Positions 56,280 to 64,000 of a stretch of 64,000 nucleotides of DNA are shown here, piece by piece (the stretch's first letter is position 1; each line of letters opens with the position of its first letter). This stretch comes from Hanleya hanleyi (taxonomy: Eukaryota; Mollusca; Polyplacophora; Lepidopleurida; Hanleyidae). Made by a program: the position numbers and the translations under genes. The DNA lies in NCBI GenBank assembly GCA_036873755.1, contig JAVTVY010017294.1:1-64000 (forward strand), given 5' to 3'. Under the pieces are notes generated by a model, which searched no databases, was not told the DNA's origin, and saw only the letters and a program-made list of their open reading frames with translations.

Positions 56280-57290
56280 TTGGTAACCCATAGAAAGAAG
56301 TAATAATTTCAGATGTATTACAGAATCACTAAAATTAGAACTCCTCCCTATCAATACGCAATGTCATGTGCTTTAAGCTGTGACTTGGCAAAGGACCCGT
56401 TTACTGTACACCGATCACAAATTACGCAATGAATATTTTTTTGGAAAAGATTAGAAATTTCAGTTTGTACCTATTAATTGCGGGCCTAATATTCGAGTTT
56501 ACATGGTTTTCGAGTTGATACGATATTTAGTCACTCATGTCATCACTGTGGCCTTGTAGTCAGAGTGGCGAATAGACAGTGTGTTTATGTTTACATACCA
56601 CACGACAGACAGGAAGCAGGGAGGGGGATACTCGGCAAAATTTAGGGTGTATAGACCCAAGACTGGATTTCCATCCTTCTGTAAACAACCCCACATCCGC
56701 ATTGGTATCAACCGGGGCTCATTTGGTATATGGAGTTGCTTAAACTCCTCATGGTGAGAATAACTACCGCAAATTAAACCAAATAAAGAGTGATTAATTC
56801 ACCGTATCCAAGAGATGCAGATTAACTGAAATAAGAAACAGTAGTAGAAACGGAATCATTGAAGTACTGATACCTTTTACCATTTCCTGCACGGTGTGGA
56901 TTGCTATATACAGCGAAGCTTTGTTTGAGCAGAACGATCGTATCCATCATCTCCCCTCCAAACAAATTGGCGTCCTTTACAAATAAATAAATTAGCAGGA
57001 GGGTATTACTGGAAATAAACTTATATAGCAAGCGGAATCTGCCTAGTATCATTGACAAAAAGCTTTGGATATAATATACATTCGGGGAATGAATCCATTC
57101 ACCAATATCACCTAGAGACGTCTTGGAACGGAATTAAGATGCTATAAAATCACCCATTCCGACTGAAGACAAAATAGACTCTTTCTATTAAGACATAATT
57201 GCCCTATTCGGAAAGCGTACGATCTCTCATCTGGTCACAGAATCGCTCTTCGGGATCGCAGGAACAAATTCCATTCAGCGAGTGACCGCT
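56280..57290. other. No recognised feature
   Basis: Unshared sequence with short frames on both strands (best 56822-57058, minus, 78 codons) and no splice or motif support. Confidence 0.35.
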
Positions 57291-57429
57291 CTAGTTATCT
57301 CAGCAGCAGATATATATTTGGTGTATATGGTGGTTACAGCTACATGTGAATATGGGGAGATCTGACAGTCTGTAGTCAGACGTCGTCCATATGAATATAT
57401 ATTCACCTTATAATGAACCTTATTCACAT

Positions 57430-58152
57430 AACACGCGCAAATTGAACACTCTCGTCGACTTTATGACAAAAGAGATGATTACAATTTCGACATCGTTGAC
57501 AGTAATATTTCAGTGGGATCTGCATATGGCGTATAACAATCTCGCTTAGTAGCATTTGCTAGATCTGTGTTAAATATGACGATTTTAATCAACGTCACAA
57601 AACATTGTTGCAGAAACTTATAAAACAGGGCTATTCCATCAAGCGCCTCCACTCAGAGTTTCTCAAATCTGGCGATACATATCGCATGCTGATAGCAAAA
57701 TACGAACGTAGCGTGCAAGATCTATGGCACTACGTTTCGTAACTTGTGTCTAATTCCGCTTATCCCGGGGCTAGGGGCCGTATAAACCCATGTACTTCAA
57801 GTTCCTCATGGTGCTCATATGAACTTCCACAATCAAAGCGTGACTGAGATACATCATTGTCTAGATGACGACTTTACAACGATTATCATGGATTAATAAT
57901 ACTTATCAGCGATACGGATTTTATATTTTTGGAACATCATGATGTCTTGTCGGCATCATTGAAAACTGTTGACCGCTTCTCTCTTGCAGGAAACTAGCCT
58001 ATGTTTATGTATACTATGATTGTCCTTTTGTATTTGGTGCTAATACTGTTATATGGAATATGGAATATGGAATAGGTCTTTGGATTATAGACGTGGGTAT
58101 TCTTTAATGGACGGCGGCTGAACTATGAATGACGGACTAGACGCTTGTAACA
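57430..58152 (+). repeat. R1 dispersed repeat, longest copy
   Basis: Includes the 5' extension (GAGATGATTACAATTTCGAC, CAGTGGGATCTGCATATGGC, AATCAACGTCACAAAACATT), the hairpin block (ACGAACGTAGCGTGCAAGAT), CAATCAAAGCGTGACTGAGA, TGATGTCTTGTCGGCATCAT and the 3' end GACTAGACGCTTGTAA. About 720 bp, the best single view of the family. Confidence 0.9.
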
Positions 58153-58164
58153 ACATTAAAAGGA

Positions 58165-58628
58165 TGGTGGAGAACGATGCTGACGTACTGACATGCAGTC
58201 ATAGGACCCCACAGTCAAATATACTGACTGCATATTTCTAGAAGCATCAAAAGAACAAAAATTGATACCTGTGATGATTTGTATCCCAGACACGCTTATA
58301 GCTGTTGATGTGGAGATATTGAACGACATGACCACACAGCCTCTAGCACCGGCTTGGGCGGTATTAGATACAAATATGTCAGAGCGATGATGTAATAGAC
58401 GTATCAAGTCATCTGTTGGAAAATGATGAACTATGCGAGCGCTAGGTAGTAACAAACGGTCCAAACGATGAAGTATTTATTGAATGTACTTACGTATTCA
58501 GAATAAATACCAGTGATATCCGACGCCGATGAATCGCTTCATTCTCCACCATGTTTACAAGTCACAAAACTAAAATCACAATGATTTGTACAGAGGACAA
58601 GCCTCGGGGACGAAACGTCCACCAACAG
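58165..58628 (-). repeat. R2 dispersed repeat, nearly complete
   Basis: GAACGATGCTGACGTACTGA, CACAGTCAAATATACTGACT, ATTTGTATCCCAGACACGCT, CTCTAGCACCGGCTTGGGCG, CAGAGCGATGATGTAATAGA and finally GGGACGAAACGTCCACCAAC. It ends exactly where the retrotransposon begins. Confidence 0.85.
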
Positions 58629-58750
58629 GTTTCCTGAACCCTGCTTCTTACTTACCTTTCTTTAATGCAGATATCCCAGAATATGTAACCTCTTGATCTC
58701 CACATTCTTCAATTAATCTTGAATTTATTGAAAACTTATGCTTTAATCCT

Positions 58751-59520
58751 GTCGAGCTAATGATATTGACTATTCTAAAGTTCCGACAGATGACAATGAT
58801 TTGGAAATCAACCACTGGAACGATATTAACGTTCACCAGTCTAAATATTACACTGACACGTCTTTTATCCAGGAAATTAATATTTTGCCTTCTATTAGTA
58901 AAAATAATACACTTTCCTTTTTACACTTGAACGTTAGGAGTCTTAAGAAACATTTTTCAGAAGTTACAGGTTTCATTCACAATCTCAAACATCAGTTCTC
59001 AGTTCTGGGCTTCTCCGAAAGCTGGCTAAATCCCACAACTGAAAAGTTATATGATATCCCTGGCTATACACCATTCACTGCATCGAGGAAAAATAGATGG
59101 GGAGGAGGGTTGATTTTTTATATACATGTAACTATAAAATCTTGTAAGATAAGAGATGATCTTTCCCTCTCAGATGAGGAGGATGAGTATGAATCCCTAT
59201 TTTTAGAATTAGTTTGTGATGATGAGCAATATTTAGTTGGTATGTTTTACCGACCCCCTAACAAAAGTATTAATATCTTCAATCGTTTTTTACTTTCAAC
59301 ACTTCAGAAATCGAATATCGCTCAGAAAAACTGTATTTTGTTGGGGGATTTCAATATTGATCTTTTCAAAACCGATCGTCACGTACCATCTAAAGAATTC
59401 TTTGAACTCCTTAAGTCCCAGTATTTTGTTTCGCAAATTACAAAACCAACTAGAGTTAAAGAACGTTCATTTACTCTCATTGATAATATCTTCACCAATT
59501 TCCATCTGGTATATTCTTAA
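58751..59520 (+). pseudogene. Retrotransposon endonuclease domain (AP/exonuclease III type)
   Basis: Open from about 58751 (start codon used by simple calling is TTG at 58801). Motifs in order: LHLNVRSL, FSESWL with the catalytic Glu, GGLIFYI, MFYRPP, LGDFNID and TLIDNIFTN. The frame ends HLVYS-stop at 59520, but the next frame carries the expected DITDHFPIF block with the SDH-like His (59515-59550), so a one-base shift near 59505-59520 separates endonuclease from RT. It would nick target DNA to prime reverse transcription. All visible catalytic motifs are present, yet the shift detaches them from the RT. Confidence 0.9.
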
Positions 59521-60572
59521 CTGATATCACTGACCACTTCCCGATATTCCACATTCTGAATGCCAAGTCTGTTCCCAAGGTCTCAGTTCAAAATATTAAC
59601 TATCGAAAAATGACATCTGTCCAAAAAGATCTATTTGTACAAAAAATTAAAGAAGTTGACTGGAGTATTAATGATCATAACTACAATGACCCGAACATTC
59701 CCTTACAGAAATTCCTCTCAAAATTTGAACCTATTTATGACGAATGTTTTCCTGTGACCACTATCAAACCCTCTGTGAAAAAGATCATTAAACCTTGCAT
59801 CACGCCTGGAATATTAAAGTCTATTCATGAAAAAAATAAACTATACTGGTTGCTTCTTATTACCCAGGACATTAACATCCGCATTCAGTACAGAACTTAT
59901 AGAAACAAACTTAATCACTCTATACGATTATCTAAAAGATTATATTTCGAAAGGAAATTCAACGAATGTAACCAAGATGTCCGAGGAACGTGGAAAGTGT
60001 TAAATGAACTCCTGAGCAGAAATAGAAAATCCAAAATACCCGATTTCTTTACAATTGACGATGAAAGAGTGTCTGATAATGAAACAATTGCAAATAAATT
60101 CAATCAATACTTTAGTTCAGTCGCTGCCAATCTTGATGCTCAAATACCGAGTACGGTATCAGCTTTCACTGATTACTTAGGTGCGCCTGTCCACAAAACT
60201 TTTGAATTCGCACAAGTAATCCCAGAAGATGTGAAGCAAACAATTATGAGTCTGAAATCCGCTGCGCCTGGTCTAGATGATATTCGAATGTCTATTCTTA
60301 AACTCGTTTCTGATGACATTTCGTCACCATTTTCTTCTATAATGAATTGTTCCTTCTCTTCCGGGATTGTTCCTGATCTTTTTAAAAGGGCCAAAGTTAC
60401 ACCAGTATTTAAATGCGACGATCCATCTTGCCTCTCAAACTATAGACCAATATCTATTTTATCTTGTTTTAGTAAAATATTGGAGAAACTTGCCGTTTCT
60501 AAGATATCAGAATTTTTGGATTCTAACAATGTTTTCTCCAATGACCAATACGGCTTTAGAGCCAATCATTAG
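59521..60572 (+). pseudogene. Retrotransposon linker and RT fingers
   Basis: Continuous in one frame, with MTSVQKDLFV at 59610. Shows RT block 1 (IMSLKSAAPGLDDIRM), block 2 (VTPVFKCDDPSCLSNYRPIS) and QYGFRANH, then a stop at 60570 after a shift. The palm follows in a different frame. Confidence 0.92.
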
Positions 60573-60629
60573 CAGCTTCCTCTTTATACGACGCTCTCAT
60601 TACAGCCAAAGAATCTAAACGTTATAGTA

Positions 60630-61461
60630 TATAGTTTCTTTCCTTGACCTATCTAAAGCCTTTCATACAGTTAACCACACTATCTTACTTTCCAAACTTA
60701 ACCACTACGGCTTTAGAGGTTTATCGAATACATGGTTTAGCAGCTATCTATCTAACAGATCACAAAATGTAGTTTTCAATGGAGTATTATCGGACTCAAT
60801 GTTTGTTAACTGTGGAGTGCCCCAAGGGTCAATTCTTGGGCCAGTTCTTTTTCTCCTGTATATTAACGATATAAACAACGTAACAGATATCTTGAAAATT
60901 ATTCTTTTTGCAGATGATACCAGTGCCGTATTTTCTTCAAATAACCTTGTCGAGGGTATTAACGCCATGGCCCATGAACTCCAGAAGTTACATTCTTGGT
61001 TTTGTTGCAACCGCTTATCGTTGAACATAAAGAAAACTAAATACATGTTAGTCAAACCCAATACCCATAGACCTTCAACTAACATACCTTCATTATCTGT
61101 TTCAGGCACAGACATTGAACTTGTTCATCAATTTAAATTCTTAGGCCTCATTATTAATGATCAGCTGAACTGGAAAACTCATATAAATTACATAGGCAAT
61201 AAGGTATCTAGAAATATTGGCATCCTAAATCATATCAAAAGCTCCTTGAATAGAAAGACATTATTTATATTATATTACTCTATGATATTTCCGTACTTGA
61301 ACTATTGTAACGTTTTGTGGGGAAATACATATGTCACTCATTTAAACCCATTAATTATACTGCAGAACCACGCGATCAGGGCAATAACCTTTTCGACTAA
61401 ACTGGCTCATACACTACCTCTGTTCAGAGAATTGAACATCCTACCCCTATACTCAAATTGA
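60630..61461 (+). pseudogene. Retrotransposon RT palm and thumb
   Basis: Frame 1 again: motif A region FLDLSKAFHTVNH (60637-60680), in which the second conserved Asp (KAFD) is His; motif B GVPQGSILGPVLFLLYIND (60814 on); motif C LFADDTSAVF with the catalytic DD; motif D/E KFLGLIINDQLNW. The first motif A Asp is kept. Ends at a stop after a further shift at about 61455-61460. Confidence 0.93.
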
Positions 61462-61784
61462 ACAAATATTCTTCCCTTCTCCTAGTGCATAAATTTTTCT
61501 ACAAGAAAGAATTTTTACCAATAAATTTCCAGGACTATTTCATCAAGCAGTCTGATATACACCGTCATCATACCAGGGGACAATTAACCAACTTGTATAG
61601 ACCATTTTATCACTCCAACTTATCATTTTATACCGTCAAAATTACTGGACCACGAGAGTGGAACAATTCAAATGCATCGAATCTGCTTCTCTTTTCCGAT
61701 CGAAAATTACAACATATCTTCTTCAAGACTGACCTATTTTCACAGTGCAATTATTTCAGATACATTCACCATATCAATCTATAG
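61458..61784 (+). pseudogene. Retrotransposon C-terminal segment
   Basis: Continues the element in the frame of 59610: YSSLLLVHKFFYKKEFLP, then RHHTRGQLTNLYRP and GPREWNNSNASNL, the typical C-terminal 'R..SR....LP.P......IRF.GP..WN' type region of CR1/Jockey RTs. Stop TAG at 61782. Confidence 0.85.
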
Positions 61785-61894
61785 TTTTTTTCTTCTTTTC
61801 AATGCCATGTATTATTTGTTATCTATGTATAGAATTTTGGGATAGAACAAGCCCTCTGGGGTTTTATTCCCGCCCGTGGACATAATAAATGACC

Positions 61895-62140
61895 TGACCA
61901 CATGACCCCTAGCAGCGGCTTTAGCGGTAATAGATACAAATATTTCAGAGCGATGATGTAATAGCCCTATCAAGTCATCTGTTGGAGAACGATGAACTAT
62001 GTGACTGCCAGATAGTCAAAAACGCCCCAAACGAGGGAATATTTATTGAATACAAGTTCAAATACCTGTGATGCCCGACGGCGATCAAGCGCTTCATTCT
62101 CCACCATGTTATTAAGTCACAAAACTACAATCATAAAAAT
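61895..62140 (-). repeat. R2 segment 3' of the retrotransposon
   Basis: GACCACATGACCCCTAGCAG, GTAATAGATACAAATATTTC, AGAGCGATGATGTAATAGCC, GTCATCTGTTGGAGAACGAT and CGCTTCATTCTCCACCATGT: same order and strand as 58330-58585, about 80 percent identical. Confidence 0.85.
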
Positions 62141-62159
62141 GGAGCAGGTCTAAAATAAA

Positions 62160-62640
62160 ACTATTACCATATGCTATAGTTTCCTTCAAGAAAGAAGCAG
62201 TCAACAGTTCTCAATGATACCGGAATGATGTCCATATATCGTCAAATCCTCATCGCCCACAATAGTGAATTTCCAAGTCATTCTTGGAGTATACAGGAAC
62301 TGTATCTCAGTCAAGCTTTGGTTGTGACTTTCCATATTAACACGCAGGTTCAGCGGATATAAGACATGTTAAACATGAGGCATCGCATAATTTCTCTTTC
62401 TATGTCTTGATGCCCTCATAATTCTAAATTAACGAGTCGAAGCGGGAGTTTGAGTTGATGCCAACATTGCAAAATATTACTTACTAATTACCAACATGAA
62501 CAATTAGAAGATAACACTATCATAGTGGTGGGAAAATGCCGGCGTACTGACAAGAAGTCACATGACCCAAGAGTGATTCCTGTGATGTTCTATATCTCAG
62601 CCACGCTTCAAATATATGGAACTGTGTGTAGTGTAGTAAG
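62160..62640 (-). repeat. R1 remnant (62160-62340) and R2 3' end (62525-62640)
   Basis: R1: AGAAGCAGTCAACAGTTCTC, TCTCAGTCAAGCTTTGGTTG. R2: CGGCGTACTGACAAGAAGTC, ACATGACCCAAGAGTGATTC and CTCAGCCACGCTTC. Confidence 0.7.
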
Positions 62641-62649
62641 TTACCCCAC

Positions 62650-64000
62650 CCCCACCGATCGTGCAACAGAGAAATTTCGTCTTTTAAATATTTCAAACAA
62701 AACCCGACTAATACTCCAATCGCTCATGATATAAGAATTTTTGAGTAACAAGATTGAACATATTTTCAATATTGATATTGAAATTCGTTATTGACGACTG
62801 TCTCCTGTTGAATGTCTAACCAGGTGTCACTATTATATTAGTATGCCTACTAATGAATATTTTCCTTTATAGGCATTACGCTATTTAGTAAATCAATACA
62901 GTACCAGTCCATAGTGTAGTGTGTTGAAAAATTCCACCTGTGCTCTCTGTGCGATTATCCCTCTGTCTGTGTCCGTTCACAATATATGATTGAATGTCTT
63001 GCTTACTTTTTTATTCCAGTCAGAGTATACATAGAATATTTTTCTTTCTTGAAATTAACGGAAAAAATGAACGAGCAGTGGCGGACTCAGCATGTTTTAT
63101 TATTTCGACTACCAAATTACAATGGAATACGAGCAACTATTTCAAAAGACAAAGCGAAGACTGGCATTGGTATCCAGTGTTGGGCTTTACATCATAACTT
63201 GCTGATCAATAAATAAATTCACAGGTAACGTTTTGAAAGATACAAAAATGAACTACATATGCGGTACCGAAATTATATAACATGCGCTGATTGAGACTGC
63301 TGATACGGCGAGAGAAACAAAATTAGGTGACTGTTGCTCGGTTAGTTGTTTTTGTCGAAGACTGTCCGGTTGATGCTCTATAGCCAGTGATTGTGCACCT
63401 GTGAGTCAAAGTTTTGACATATTCTGCTCCCGTTCCCTTTCTGAAAAATTCAACAAACACGATCGAGTATGTGTGGAAGAGGATCTCTGCATATTTGACC
63501 AGGTTGGGTAAACTTACATACGTGCCTGGGCGATTGGTATTGAGCACAAGACGATGTGTGACTTACGCAAGGTCCCCTTTCTGGATTTCCCCTTTCTACA
63601 CCTGTCCTCTGGTCTAGGCCAAGAGATCTGCAAGAATTAAAGCATCAGTGTTACGGCTTTGTCCACACATCAAAAGCGCCGCCACAGGTACAGTCAAATA
63701 GAGGCACCTGTCAGACGTTTACCATCTTAAGCCATCAGCGTGGTAACAGGTAACTTCATTTTATTAGAATTAATCATCAATCAATTTATTTCACTATCAA
63801 AGTTTGAAACTGCAGGTTAATTAATAAGCCGTTAAAATAATAGATGGTTCTATTTGTCCTGCAATGGAATTGTAGTTTAATCAAGCACTGGAAATTTTCT
63901 GAACAAGAACACTGAAATTCCTCTACAATATTTATTTAATAATGCTGCAGATTATCTACATATACCCTCTGTATATCCGCTATATTTTCACGTAATATGA
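62650..64000. other. No recognised gene or repeat
   Basis: Short overlapping frames at 62986-63617. One plus-strand stretch (63371-63500) is Cys-rich (FCSRSLSEK, CVEEDLCIFDQ) and ends at CAG|GTTGGG, but its upstream boundary is not supported. Confidence 0.3.

Larger units (their letters stand above)
58630..61893 (+). mobile_element. Broken non-LTR retrotransposon (CR1/L2/Jockey-like)
   Basis: Contains AP-type endonuclease and reverse transcriptase sequences in order, a short 3' UTR with a stem (AAGCCCTCTGGGGTTTT, about 61850) and an end CATAATAAATGACCTGACC that resembles the short tandem tails of CR1/Jockey-type elements. No gag-like ORF1 is visible, so it is 5' truncated. At least three frameshifts and stops make it inactive. 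Diverged direct R2 segments (58330-58628 and 61895-62140) flank it. Confidence 0.9.

Noticed and set aside
58588..58628. GGGACGAAACGTCC near R2 end, resembling the 3' part of a hammerhead ribozyme core
   Set aside because: No CUGANGA partner (closest is CAGAGGA) and no convincing stem II; also in the copy at 28150-28200.

Overview
This window is AT-rich eukaryotic DNA with no operons, no dense coding and no bacterial features. It is dominated by dispersed repeats, decayed transposons and segmental duplications. Short exon-like open frames, a CpG-rich promoter with a GT-bounded first exon, a non-LTR retrotransposon, a Penelope-like fragment and a tRNA-SINE-like insertion point to an invertebrate. 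The SINE-like tail (AGCTGAAATATTGCTGAAYGCGACATTAAAC type) resembles a repeat I associate with gastropod molluscs such as abalone; that species-level guess is inference.

Layout. 1-16.9 kb: mixed repeats, namely a 27/43-bp tandem array, several copies of a dispersed family I call R1 and a relative R2, a Penelope-like RT fragment, two piggyBac-like (TTAA) MITEs, a near-perfect 255-bp palindromic insertion, a 56-codon small ORF behind a composite E-box/CRE, and three minus-strand exon-like frames. 17-52 kb: a tandem array of four partial copies of one long unit with module order A-B-C-D: unit I = A1, B1, C1 (17.0-30.4 kb); unit II = 3' part of A3 plus B2 (30.4-33.3); unit III = A2, B3, C2, D1 (33.4-46.9); unit IV = C3, D2 (46.9-52.0). 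Because copies can be compared with each other, many insertions have a visible empty site: a SINE-like element and an inverted-repeat element in A1, a 577-bp foldback in A2, a 594-bp TTAA MITE in A3, and R1 copies in C2 and D1.

Module B of unit I is interrupted at 22.46-27.39 kb by an R1 copy, which is itself split by a 4.2-kb segment (about 22.57-26.78). That segment carries what looks like a host-type multi-exon gene on the minus strand: a CpG-rich promoter with a ZNF143/SBS-like motif, a first exon with a GTAAGT donor, and phase-compatible downstream exons. The segment has 10-bp inverted ends and an AAAACA-like direct repeat, so it may be a captured or mobile gene fragment.

52-58 kb holds mostly unrecognised AT-rich sequence. 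At 58.6-61.9 kb there is one broken non-LTR retrotransposon (AP endonuclease plus reverse transcriptase; CR1/L2/Jockey-like), flanked by diverged direct R2 copies. 62-64 kb shows little beyond R2 remnants. No rRNA, tRNA or CRISPR was seen. The most unusual things are the gene-bearing segment nested inside R1, the four-unit tandem array, the 12.2-kb palindrome, and short motifs conserved between duplicated modules (TATA plus small ORF in A; E-box/CRE palindrome in D; a degenerate 38-bp motif shared by C and D). All homologies were judged by eye, without alignment or database search.
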